From an uncultured Lachnospiraceae bacterium (lineage in GTDB: Bacteria; Bacillota; Clostridia; Lachnospirales; Lachnospiraceae), in the NCBI GenBank assembly GCA_910576815.1, contig CAJTKA010000028.1, positions 1-41,417 of the forward strand: a DNA stretch of 41,417 nucleotides. Reading direction: 5' to 3'. Every line of letters starts with the position of its first letter. Position 1 is the stretch's first letter. Below are positions 15,435-23,204 of this stretch, piece after piece. The translations under genes were made by a program, and so were the position numbers. The notes below the pieces were generated by a model. It was not told the DNA's origin, searched no databases, and saw nothing but the letters and a program-made list of their open reading frames with translations.

Positions 15435-17198
15435 ATGAGCGAAGCGGGAAAGGGAACCAAAAAGACCAGAACAAGAAACAGAATTTATCATATTTCCTAT
15501 CTTGCAATGGCGGTCGTGTTTTTGGCGATGATTATCTGTGCGGCTGTCAAAAACAGGGGACAGTCACCGGCAGATTTATTATCGGAAGGAAATGTCGCTT
15601 TTGAAACAGGGTGGCAGATGGCGGACGGCAGTGAGGCGGATATGGACCATCTGCATAAAATGCCTTCCGTAGAACCTTATCAGGAGCAAAGCGTGGAGAA
15701 TACCCTGCCTGCCGATTTGGGAGAGGGGAAGTCTCTGTGTTTTCGCTCTAAAAATATCATCTATCGGGTCTATGTAGGCGGCGAGCTGCGTTACGAACCG
15801 AATATGCCAGAAAGTAAAGTCTATAACCGCTCTCTGGGCACAAGGTGGAGTTACGTTCCGCTCTATGCGGCGGATGCGGGCGCTGTTGTGGAGATTCGTT
15901 TTCAGACGGTATACGGAAACGCCAGAGCGTGCATCGATCATCTCACGCTCGGCTCGGCGGCAGGGGAGATCACGGGCACATTTACGGGAAAAACGGTGGC
16001 CTTTGCAACCTGCCTGCTTTTGCTGTTTGCAGGCCTGCTTTTGATGATTGCGGACATTCCGGCGAATATGCAGAAGGATAAGAACCATGAGCTGCTTTAT
16101 CTGGGTCTGTTTGCCATCAGCATTGCCCTTTGGTGCCTGGCAGAGACCAATCTGCTGCAGTTTTACACGGACGACAGCCGAATGCTGCAGACGTTATCCT
16201 GCTGCTCTTTGATGATGATACCCATTCCGCTGGTGCTTTATTTGGATGCTGCCTTTGGATTTCGGAAAAAGTGGGTGATGAAGGGCATCTGCACTTTGTC
16301 AGTGGTGGAATTTTTTCTTTGTGTCGTGCTGCATTTTGCGAGTATTTTAGATTTTCATGAGACGCTGACGCTCACACACGTCCTGTTGGCAATCTCGGCA
16401 ATCCTTATGTTATATACCATTGTAAAAAATGCGTTTACGGTGCGGGAAAGCAATGTGAGAAATATCTATAAGGCAATACGGACCGTAGGTCTTGTGAGCA
16501 TCTGCTTTGCTACGGGAATCGATATTGTCAGATATTACCGTGCGCATAACAGTGACAGTGCCATGTTTGTGCGTATCGGTCTGCTGCTTTTTATTCTCTG
16601 TTACGGAAGCGCCAGCTTGGAGCGAATGGTGAATGCGGTCAAGCTGGGGATGCAGGCGGAGTTTGTCAGCCAGCTTGCCTATCGCGACGGTTTGACAGGC
16701 GTGGGCAACCGCACGGCGTTTCAGGAGCGGCTGGAAGAACTGGAAGGGAAGAAAAAGGATTTCCCCGGCATTGCTATCATGATGTTTGATGTGAATGATT
16801 TGAAATATGTGAACGACCATTTGGGGCATCAGCAGGGAGACGATCTGATCGTAGGCAGTGCGGATATCATCAAATCGGCACTGGAAGCAGGGGAGGGCTC
16901 CTGTTTTAGGATCGGAGGAGACGAGTTTGCCGGGGTCCTTGTCGGCGATATGGTAGAGGAACGCTGCGAGAAGGTACTGGCGCTTTTTGGGGATGCAATG
17001 GAAACTTATAACGCCATGCCGAAACAGCGGCTTCGCATCAGCATCGCGGGCGGTTATGCGGTCTACGATCATGAGCAGGAGGATGAGATGCTGATGGACG
17101 TCTATCAGCAGGCGGACGTGCGCATGTACGAAAACAAAAAGCAGATCAAGAGCAAGCAGGTAAAACCTGACGAGTTCTACAGAGGGAGACAGGCATGA
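15435..17198 (+). CDS. Membrane diguanylate cyclase (7TM-type sensor, GGDEF)
   Basis: The 587-residue protein has an N-terminal signal/TM segment (about residues 20-41), an extracytoplasmic domain of about 140 residues, a block of seven hydrophobic segments (about 185-395), and a C-terminal GGDEF domain beginning LAYRDGLTGVGNR. The active-site motif is RIGGDEF with GGDEF at residues 494-498, and the metal/substrate segment MFDVNDLKYVNDHLGHQQGDD is intact, so it should make cyclic di-GMP from GTP. The layout resembles 7TMR-DISM receptors that sense an extracellular ligand. ATG 15435 follows GGAGTGAGACAGG. Its stop overlaps the beta-mannosidase start (ATGA), so the two are translationally coupled, suggesting a link between carbohydrate sensing and c-di-GMP. 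Confidence 0.93.
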   Translation: MSEAGKGTKKTRTRNRIYHISYLAMAVVFLAMIICAAVKNRGQSPADLLSEGNVAFETGWQMADGSEADMDHLHKMPSVEPYQEQSVENTLPADLGEGKSLCFRSKNIIYRVYVGGELRYEPNMPESKVYNRSLGTRWSYVPLYAADAGAVVEIRFQTVYGNARACIDHLTLGSAAGEITGTFTGKTVAFATCLLLLFAGLLLMIADIPANMQKDKNHELLYLGLFAISIALWCLAETNLLQFYTDDSRMLQTLSCCSLMMIPIPLVLYLDAAFGFRKKWVMKGICTLSVVEFFLCVVLHFASILDFHETLTLTHVLLAISAILMLYTIVKNAFTVRESNVRNIYKAIRTVGLVSICFATGIDIVRYYRAHNSDSAMFVRIGLLLFILCYGSASLERMVNAVKLGMQAEFVSQLAYRDGLTGVGNRTAFQERLEELEGKKKDFPGIAIMMFDVNDLKYVNDHLGHQQGDDLIVGSADIIKSALEAGEGSCFRIGGDEFAGVLVGDMVEERCEKVLALFGDAMETYNAMPKQRLRISIAGGYAVYDHEQEDEMLMDVYQQADVRMYENKKQIKSKQVKPDEFYRGRQA

Positions 17199-19798
17199 AA
17201 AAGATGATTTTAAACGGCGATAACTGGCGGATGGAGATTCTGGGAGAGGCGGACGTCTACGGTGTGAACGGAAAAGAGCTGCCTGCGAAGATCCCCGGTT
17301 CTGTCTATGGAAATCTGCTGGAGCAGGGGCTGATGCCTGATCCGTATTATGGCATGAACGAGCTGGAAGCCCTGCGGCTGATGGAGAATGATTTCCGTTT
17401 TCGGACGGTCTTTTCGCTCACAGAGGAACAGTTTACGGGAGATTTCCTGCTGCTGCACTTTGAGGGAGTCGATACACTGGCAAAAGTCTACCTTAATGGG
17501 AGACTTTTGGGAAAAACAGATAATATGCACCGTATTTGGGAATTTTCCATTGAGGATGCGGCGAGCGTGGGTGAGAACGAACTCGTGGTGGAGATCGCTT
17601 CGCCCACTCGTTTTATTGCGGAAGAAAACCAAAAGGTCTTTACGGGAGGCTCCACGGATGCCATGCGCGGCTTCCCGCATCTGCGCAAGGCACACTGCAT
17701 GTTTGGCTGGGATTGGGGACCGAGACTGCCTGATGCGGGGATCTTTCGGGAGGTGTCGGTTTTATCCGGGAAGAAGGCCAGAATTGAGGAAGTTTACATA
17801 ACTCAAAACTGGCGCAACACAAAGAGTGGAATAGACCAAAACCAGTGTGGCAGTAAGCTGCCAATGGTTGACATAACACAAAAGAAAGATTTGGCTGAAG
17901 ATAACACCATGGATTTGGTTGACATAACTTTTGATATCACCTGTGGTTTGTTTGGAGATACGGATGATTACGGGGACTCTAACGAGCTGCGCATTGCGCT
18001 TTATGATCCCGATGGTGTGAAAATTGCAGAGAAATCCTCGAAAAGCGTAAGCGTTGAAGCGGCGTGTGCGACGGAAGGCTGGGACACCGTCACTGTGAAA
18101 AATCCCAGACGCTGGTGGCCAAACGGTTACGGGGATCAGCCCCTCTACCGCGCAGAGGTGACGCTTTTGGACGAGGAAGGCGACGTACTGGATCAGTGGA
18201 GCCGCCGCATCGGTCTGCGTACGCTGACGGTGAACACGGACAAGGACGAGTGGGGAGAGTGTTTTGCCCACGAGGTCAACGGCGTGAAGATCTTTGCCAT
18301 GGGCGCGGACTATATTCCCGAAGATAATATTTTTTCCAGAATGTCCCCTGAGCGCACCCGCCGATTGCTGGAAGATGCTGTGGCGGCACACCACAACTGC
18401 ATCCGCGTCTGGGGCGGCGGCTATTACCCGGACGACTGGTTTTTTGATCTCTGCGACGAGCTGGGATTGATCGTGTGGCAGGATTTCATGTTTGCCTGCG
18501 CTTCCTACGAGCTGGACGATGCGTTTGAGCGCAATATCAGCGCGGAGATTCGGGACAATGTGCGCAGGATCCGTCACCATGCCTGTCTGGGGATTTGGTG
18601 CGGCAACAACGAGATGGAGACGCAGACGCTTGACGGTGCCTGGCAGCCTTCCATCAAGCAGAAATGCGATTATATCAAGATTTTTGAATATATTATTCCC
18701 AAGATTCTGGAGGAGGAAGATCCGACTACCTTTTACTGGCCGTCTTCACCTTCTTCGGGAGGAAACTACGACAATCCCTGGGATGAAAACAGGGGGGATA
18801 CCCATTATTGGGATGTGTGGCACGGAAACAAACCCTTTACGGATTATCGGCATTATTTTTTCCGCTATCTGTCCGAGTTTGGCTTCCAGTCCTTCCCCTG
18901 CTTAAAGACGGTGGAGACCTTTACCGCCGCGGAGGACCGCAATATCTTTTCCCGCGTGATGGAGATGCACCAGCGGAATGCGGCAGCAAACGGCAAGATC
19001 ATGACCTACCTTTCCGCGACGTATCTGTATCCGACGGACTTTACCATGCTGTTGTACGCGTCACAGCTCTTGCAGGCGGATGCGATTCGCTACGGCATCG
19101 AGCATTTCCGCAGGAACCGCGGCAGATGTATGGGTACGGTGGTGTGGCAGCTCAATGACATTTGGCCGGTAGCTTCCTGGGCGAGCATTGACTATTACGG
19201 CAGATGGAAGGCCCTGCACTATGCGGAAAAGAGAGCCTTTGCGCCGGTGATGATCTCCTGTGAGGAAGTGGGAGAGCTTTCCGAGAGATCGTTTTGTGTG
19301 GCGCAGCCGGAGCCCATCGAGAAATCGGCCAGACTGCATGTGGCGAATGAGACGATGGAGCGGGTGGACGGCACGGTGAGATGGAGCATGAGAAAATCGG
19401 ATGGCGAAGTGATTGTGGAGGGTGAGCAGGAAGTCAGTGTGGAGCCGCTGACCGGACTGTGGCTTGAAAAAATGGATTTCTCCGATTATGACGAGTTGGA
19501 GGTTTACATAAGTTATTTATTTGAGCACAACGGCGAGGTTGTTTCAGAGAATACCACGCTCTTTACCGCGCCCAAGCATTTTCATTTCCATGATCCGAAG
19601 TTGTCCTGGCACAGGGAGGGAAACACCCTCATTGTCAGCGCTGCGGCTTACGCGAAGAATATAGAGATCGAGGGCACGGACGGAGATGTGAAGCTCTCCG
19701 ACAACTTCTTTGACATGAACCCGGGGGAGAAGCGGGTGGAGATTTTGGAGGGGGACGCGACGGCGTTTGCGCTTAAGTCGGTATATCAGATACGGTAG
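17195..19798 (+). CDS. Beta-mannosidase (GH2 family)
   Basis: The 867-residue enzyme removes beta-linked mannose from the non-reducing ends of manno-oligosaccharides, probably in the cytoplasm (no signal peptide). The order is N-terminal sugar-binding domain (NDFRFRTVFSL near residue 66), FGWDWGPRLPDAGIFREVSV near residue 170, the immunoglobulin-like domain, then the TIM barrel with acid/base E473 in IWCGNNEMETQ and nucleophile E561 in LSEFGFQSFP, and a C-terminal beta domain. Between about residues 200 and 245 there is an apparent insertion holding three 12-bp XerD-half-like motifs in frame, two of which encode VDIT 17 codons apart; the flanking VYIT and FDITCGLFGD suggest duplication. The start overlaps the cyclase stop. 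Confidence 0.95.
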   Translation: MKKMILNGDNWRMEILGEADVYGVNGKELPAKIPGSVYGNLLEQGLMPDPYYGMNELEALRLMENDFRFRTVFSLTEEQFTGDFLLLHFEGVDTLAKVYLNGRLLGKTDNMHRIWEFSIEDAASVGENELVVEIASPTRFIAEENQKVFTGGSTDAMRGFPHLRKAHCMFGWDWGPRLPDAGIFREVSVLSGKKARIEEVYITQNWRNTKSGIDQNQCGSKLPMVDITQKKDLAEDNTMDLVDITFDITCGLFGDTDDYGDSNELRIALYDPDGVKIAEKSSKSVSVEAACATEGWDTVTVKNPRRWWPNGYGDQPLYRAEVTLLDEEGDVLDQWSRRIGLRTLTVNTDKDEWGECFAHEVNGVKIFAMGADYIPEDNIFSRMSPERTRRLLEDAVAAHHNCIRVWGGGYYPDDWFFDLCDELGLIVWQDFMFACASYELDDAFERNISAEIRDNVRRIRHHACLGIWCGNNEMETQTLDGAWQPSIKQKCDYIKIFEYIIPKILEEEDPTTFYWPSSPSSGGNYDNPWDENRGDTHYWDVWHGNKPFTDYRHYFFRYLSEFGFQSFPCLKTVETFTAAEDRNIFSRVMEMHQRNAAANGKIMTYLSATYLYPTDFTMLLYASQLLQADAIRYGIEHFRRNRGRCMGTVVWQLNDIWPVASWASIDYYGRWKALHYAEKRAFAPVMISCEEVGELSERSFCVAQPEPIEKSARLHVANETMERVDGTVRWSMRKSDGEVIVEGEQEVSVEPLTGLWLEKMDFSDYDELEVYISYLFEHNGEVVSENTTLFTAPKHFHFHDPKLSWHREGNTLIVSAAAYAKNIEIEGTDGDVKLSDNFFDMNPGEKRVEILEGDATAFALKSVYQIR
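17801..17812 (-). promoter_or_regulatory. XerD-half-like motif, exact copy 2 (reverse)
   Basis: AGTTTACATAAC on the + strand, the exact reverse complement of GTTATGTAAACT, inside the beta-mannosidase gene at the start of the apparent insertion. Confidence 0.5.
17866..17877 (-). promoter_or_regulatory. XerD-half-like motif, variant (reverse)
   Basis: GGTTGACATAAC, reverse complement GTTATGTCAACC. First of two identical copies 51 bases apart inside the beta-mannosidase gene. Confidence 0.4.
17917..17928 (-). promoter_or_regulatory. XerD-half-like motif, variant (reverse)
   Basis: Second GGTTGACATAAC, 51 bases (17 codons) after the first and in the same reading phase. Confidence 0.4.
19501..19511 (-). 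promoter_or_regulatory. XerD-half-like motif, near-exact (reverse)
   Basis: GGTTTACATAA, reverse complement TTATGTAAACC, in the 3' part of the beta-mannosidase gene (codons for VYIS). Confidence 0.35.
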
Positions 19799-19818
19799 TT
19801 TTCCAAGAGGAATCCGGA

Positions 19819-21318
19819 ATGAAAAGAAACGCGAAAATTTTATCATCCATTGCGATCATCCTGCTTCTGACAGGCTGTCGCGGCGGTTCGATCGAGAGTC
19901 AGACGGATCAGACTGCCGTCTCTGATACGGACGAAATAACGAGCGGTGCGGAAGGGACAGACGGGGACACGGTAAAAGCGGAGGCAGAAACAGATGCTGC
20001 CGCAGCAAAGTCGGAGAATCCCGCGCAGTCGGATGAAAGTGCACAGCAGGCGGATCAGGACGAACCCGAAGCGGACGATTCCCCGAAAGAAGTGCCGCAG
20101 TTACCTGAGACCGGCAGGCGGATCGAGGATTTCGTGCCGGACGGCTGGGAAATCTTGGACAGCGTGGAACTGGATTTCAATGAGGATGGTGTCCCCGATT
20201 ATGTGGGCGTGCTGCAGGCGGGTATGATTGACGAGGACGGATATCAGGTTTATCAGTTGGAATATCCAAGGATTCTGTTTGCCATAGCGAGCGAGAAAAA
20301 CGAGGGGTATCGTCTGGATTTTCAGGATGTGAATGTCATACGCAGCAGAGACGAAGGGGGCATCTACGGGGATCCCTATCAGCCGTTGACTGCGGAGGGG
20401 ACGTCTTTTACCACGCACACTTATGGCGGCAGCGCGTGGAGGTGGTGGGAGGACTATACTTACACATACCGAGAAGGGAACTGGTGGCTTGCATCATCGG
20501 AGGAAGCTTACGGGTATGGTGACTATATCACGGATTACGAGAAGAACGACTGGGAAGACGGCGTGGGGATCAGGAAAGAGAGAAGCTCCGACTGGGGACC
20601 TATGGAGGAAAACTGGGATCTGGCGGAAACAGTAGGGTGGGATTCGCTTGGATATGATCTGGAATATGAGGTGCCGCTGGATGCACAGATGACGCTGGAG
20701 CAGGCTGGGAAACGCTGGTGGCTTGCACGTGACCGCGTGACAGACTGGGAAGTGAAGGGAATGGTCTTTGCGGCGGATGTGGAGCTGTCGGAAGACCTTG
20801 TAGAGCTGCCGGGCGATGCGTATATTGAGTATTGTGATGAAAACGGTGTGCTTTATACATTTGGTGTCGATTCGGATGCAGACGGCGGTATTCGTTACCT
20901 TGCCATGTATGGCTGGCAGGACAAAGTACTGTCTGTGTTGGCCGGAGAGGAGTCAGCCATTGGCTATCCGAAATTTTATGACGGAAAAATCTATTATACT
21001 ACGGAAATCGTGGAGAATGTCACATACAGGAAAGTGGAGGATGGAAAGGAAGAAATCACCAAAGAGACGGATGCCGTTGGCGTCAGGCTGAACAGGATGG
21101 AGCCTGACGGGACGGGAAAAGAAGTGATTTTCGAGTACCGCTGTCTGGAAACCGTGCCGGAAATCATGGAGAACAGCCTCCCTTATGTGTCGATGCTCTA
21201 TGAGATCAACGGCGGAGAGATTGTGGCGGAGGTGTATGTGGGCGGGGAACCCCATCCGTTCTATCGGATGAAAACCGACGGCAGCGGGCGAGAGAGGATC
21301 GGGCAGGTGCCGAAGTGA
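19819..21318 (+). CDS. Lipoprotein with acidic linker and DUF5050-like C-terminal region
   Basis: The 499-residue protein has a lipoprotein signal (KRNAKILSSIAIILLLTGC, lipidated Cys at residue 19), a disordered Asp/Glu/Ala/Thr-rich linker to about residue 95, then a globular part beginning with LDFNEDGVPDYVGVL, similar to FG-GAP/EF-hand-like repeats, and a Tyr/Trp-rich middle. The last 170 residues (KFYDGKIYYTTE, LNRMEPDGTGKEVIF, FYRMKTDGSGRERIG) resemble the beta-propeller-like DUF5050 repeats found in Lachnospiraceae surface proteins. It follows beta-mannosidase by 20 bases and ends before a hairpin terminator, so it is the last gene of that operon. A role in binding or sensing sugars for the cyclase is inference. 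Confidence 0.85.
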   Translation: MKRNAKILSSIAIILLLTGCRGGSIESQTDQTAVSDTDEITSGAEGTDGDTVKAEAETDAAAAKSENPAQSDESAQQADQDEPEADDSPKEVPQLPETGRRIEDFVPDGWEILDSVELDFNEDGVPDYVGVLQAGMIDEDGYQVYQLEYPRILFAIASEKNEGYRLDFQDVNVIRSRDEGGIYGDPYQPLTAEGTSFTTHTYGGSAWRWWEDYTYTYREGNWWLASSEEAYGYGDYITDYEKNDWEDGVGIRKERSSDWGPMEENWDLAETVGWDSLGYDLEYEVPLDAQMTLEQAGKRWWLARDRVTDWEVKGMVFAADVELSEDLVELPGDAYIEYCDENGVLYTFGVDSDADGGIRYLAMYGWQDKVLSVLAGEESAIGYPKFYDGKIYYTTEIVENVTYRKVEDGKEEITKETDAVGVRLNRMEPDGTGKEVIFEYRCLETVPEIMENSLPYVSMLYEINGGEIVAEVYVGGEPHPFYRMKTDGSGRERIGQVPK

Positions 21319-21439
21319 GATACAGGCGCCGGCTACGATACGATGCGGCAAGTGCATGACGCGGGTGTGCAAAGTAACGCAGCAGATTTCCCGGTGGCGG
21401 TGCTTTTACGATAGTTAGCAAAAGATCCCGTCAAAAAAG

Positions 21440-21482
21440 AAAAGCCCTCGTGTCTGCAAGCTGCAGCGGCGGGGGCTTTTCC
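21440..21482 (+). terminator. Hairpin terminator, usable from both strands
   Basis: AAAAGCCC at 21440-21447 pairs with GGGCTTTT at 21473-21480. The T-run is short on the + strand but TTTTCTTTTTT follows the stem on the - strand. The rest of the 368-base gap at 21319-21686 holds no gene apart from the promoter at 21567. Confidence 0.68.
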
Positions 21483-21566
21483 AAATAGGGGAGGATAAGT
21501 ATTTCTTTATCTTTTGCTTATCTTCATTATGCCCTGTTTGCGGAAGGATATACATAAAAATATAAA

Positions 21567-21595
21567 TTTACTTTTTTCATAAAATGTTATATACT
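21567..21595 (+). promoter_or_regulatory. Promoter of the SEC-C gene
   Basis: TTTACT at 21567-21572 and TATACT at 21590-21595, 17 bases apart, in AT-rich DNA about 90 bases before the start codon. Confidence 0.65.
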
Positions 21596-21686
21596 TAATT
21601 GACAAATGCGGCAACGCAACGGGAAGATGGCGATTTTCAGGAGGAAAACGCCTGCCAAGATTACAGGATAAAGGTGGTACGATACA

Positions 21687-22193
21687 ATGGCATTATTACA
21701 ACAGTGGCACGATATGGCGTATTCAGAGACAGCGAACAAAGGGGATCTGCAGAGACTCTGGTCCGCATATTTCCAGAAGGAAAAGGAAATTTATGCACAG
21801 CTTTTAAAGACCCCGGACAAGGCGGTAAAGGGTACGGTCAAAGAGCTGGCAGATCAATTCGAAGTGGATCTCATGACCATGACGGGCTTTCTGGACGGTA
21901 TCAACGACAGCTTAAAAGAGGCAAACCCCATCGAGGAGATGGAGGAGGATACGAAGGTCAGCCTTGTTTTTGACAAGGAGCTGCTTTATAAGAACATGGT
22001 GGCAGCAGGCGCGGATTGGCTTTACAATCTGGAGGAGTGGAACGATATCTTTGATGAGGACAAGAGAAAGGCCCTCTACAGGGAACAGAAGGAGTCCACG
22101 ACCGTGCATAAGGATCCCAAGGTTTATCCCAACGATCCCTGTCCCTGCGGCAGCGGCAAGAAGTATAAGAAGTGTTGCGGGAAAAACGCGTAG
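21687..22193 (+). CDS. SEC-C motif protein
   Basis: The 168-residue protein has a mostly helical N-terminal domain of about 140 residues (start MALLQQWHDMAYSE, with many Glu and Lys residues) and ends with a SEC-C zinc-binding motif, PNDPCPCGSGKKYKKCCG, at about residues 148-165. SEC-C tails are known from SecA, where they contact SecB and ribosomes, and they also occur on many small proteins of unknown role. The helical part looks like the 'SEC-C metal-binding domain protein' common in Clostridia. ATG 21687 follows AAAGGTGG. It stands alone between a terminator and the T-box leader. Function is not known. Confidence 0.87.
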   Translation: MALLQQWHDMAYSETANKGDLQRLWSAYFQKEKEIYAQLLKTPDKAVKGTVKELADQFEVDLMTMTGFLDGINDSLKEANPIEEMEEDTKVSLVFDKELLYKNMVAAGADWLYNLEEWNDIFDEDKRKALYREQKESTTVHKDPKVYPNDPCPCGSGKKYKKCCGKNA

Positions 22194-22210
22194 GCTGGCG
22201 GGTGACAGGA

Positions 22211-22222
22211 GTTATGTAAACT
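22211..22222 (+). promoter_or_regulatory. XerD-half-like motif, exact copy 3
   Basis: GTTATGTAAACT in the non-coding gap 18 bases after the SEC-C gene and 40 bases before the thrS operon promoter. Confidence 0.5.
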
Positions 22223-22261
22223 GGGTGTCGGGCATATGTTGATAAAAGAAAAAATTAGCAC

Positions 22262-22290
22262 TTTACATTCAAACAAGTCTGGCATAGAAT
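22262..22290 (+). promoter_or_regulatory. Promoter of the T-box/thrS operon
   Basis: TTTACA at 22262-22267 and TAGAAT at 22285-22290 with a 17-base spacer, about 35 bases upstream of the T-box leader. Confidence 0.7.
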
Positions 22291-22324
22291 AGGGATATCA
22301 TTTATAAGAACACAAGAACAACAC

Positions 22325-22577
22325 GTTGACGAGAAGAGTAGGATGCGAAACGCACCAGAGAGAAGCGTCATGGGCTGGAAGCGCTTTGGCGGGAAACATC
22401 TGAAAACCAACTCCGAGTGGTCCTAATACGACCCGCTGACTTGCGTTACAGTCGAATGAGTGGTTTCGGTAAGCCGTTCACAGGCTATGCAGTAAAATGA
22501 ACGCACGGAACAAGTGAGGTGGAACCGCGTAAACATACGTCCTCTGTACAGTCTGACTGACCGTGCAGGGGATTTTT
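22325..22577 (+). ncRNA. T-box riboswitch, threonine-specific
   Basis: The leader begins with the AG-bulge region GACGAGAAGAGTAGGATGCG, forms Stem I to about 22425, and contains the specifier-loop signature CTGAAAACCAACTC in which ACC (22406-22408) is a threonine codon. The T-box sequence AAGTGAGGTGGAACCGCG at 22512-22529 pairs with the CCA end of uncharged tRNA and is followed by the terminator stem. When tRNA-Thr is uncharged, an antiterminator forms and the downstream genes, including thrS, are read. Confidence 0.92.
22540..22577 (+). terminator. T-box terminator hairpin
   Basis: TCCTCTGTAC at 22540-22549 pairs with GTGCAGGGGA at 22563-22572 (two G-U pairs), followed by TTTTT. Confidence 0.82.
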
Positions 22578-22704
22578 CGCGTATAAGCAGAGACGGAAGG
22601 CTTACAAAGCAGACATCATGCTTGCATGAATGGATGTTTTGTGAGACTTACGGCGAGCAACGCGAACTCAAGATGTGAAGCATCTCGAGTCTGCTTATAT
22701 GCGA
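22578..22704 (+). other. Long stem-loop between T-box and first gene
   Basis: CGCGTATAAGCAGA just after the T-box terminator pairs with TCTGCTTATATGCG near 22690-22703 (one G-U), closing about 100 bases that contain a further hairpin, CTCAAGATG/CATCTCGAG, near 22668-22690. It is part of the operon leader. AGCAACGCGAA inside it is also the reverse of TTCGCGTTGC near 23035, on the far side of the small gene. Confidence 0.5.
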
Positions 22705-22751
22705 TAGAGTCAGAAAGCGGCAGAGACAGAAACGAAAAAGGAGGGAAAATC

Positions 22752-23018
22752 ATGGCAATGACAGAATGGAAGGAAACGGCGGTAGAAGCAAAGAACAGGA
22801 TGCTTGACACGATGCAGGGCGAGCTGACCCTCACAAAACTGGATTTCTGCCTGATCGGGGCGATTTGTCTGTTTGCGGGAATCTGTATCGGGCTTTTGAC
22901 GGCGCCGCTCACGCATGGAATCGAAATCGGGATCGGCAGCAATAATGGCAATAATAATACGGGAAATGGCTGTCATAACGGCAGTGAGAACGGAAACAGC
23001 GACAGCCATAATTGTTAA
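22752..23018 (+). CDS. Small single-TM protein under T-box control
   Basis: The 88-residue product has a polar N-terminal helix (about residues 5-25), one hydrophobic segment with several Cys and Gly (FCLIGAICLFAGICIGLL, about residues 32-49) and a C-terminal tail rich in Asn and Gly ending with His and Cys residues. I do not recognise a family. ATG 22752 follows AAGGAGGG and is clearly better than the longer in-frame extension upstream, which runs through the structured leader. It lies between the threonine T-box and thrS, so it should be made when charged tRNA-Thr is short. The spacing of 187 bases to thrS is filled by a second structured leader. Function unknown. Confidence 0.75.
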   Translation: MAMTEWKETAVEAKNRMLDTMQGELTLTKLDFCLIGAICLFAGICIGLLTAPLTHGIEIGIGSNNGNNNTGNGCHNGSENGNSDSHNC

Positions 23019-23057
23019 GAAATTTGGCTCGCGAGCTTCGCGTTGCGAATCTCAGAA

Positions 23058-23204
23058 TGGAGGACAGATTAAAAAATCACGTTGAAACGCTGATTTTTTA
23101 ATCGCGAGTTTGTGATAGAGCCATAAACTCGGAATTGCAGAGCAGAATTTGAGATTCTGCTCGCGTTCCTCAGCAAAAAACGCTTCGGAATGGAGGAAAA
23201 AATG
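23058..23204 (+). repeat. Structured leader element, copy 1 (before thrS)
   Basis: This element and the one at 27051-27196 are about 145 bases each, align over their full length and both end in the ribosome site and start of a gene. Hairpin 1: GATTAAAAAATCA-CGT-TGAA-ACG-C-TGATTTTTTAATC (23067-23103). Hairpin 2: GAGTTT/AAACTC. Hairpin 3: GAGCAGAAT/ATTCTGCTC. Then GCAAAAAACG and ATGGAGG. Against copy 2, stem positions change in matched pairs (CGT/ACG versus CAC/GTG, A-T versus G-C), which supports an RNA structure. Confidence 0.72.

Noticed and set aside
21599..21973. 124-residue frame overlapping the SEC-C gene
   Set aside because: It is an out-of-phase shadow of the SEC-C protein gene and lacks a ribosome site.
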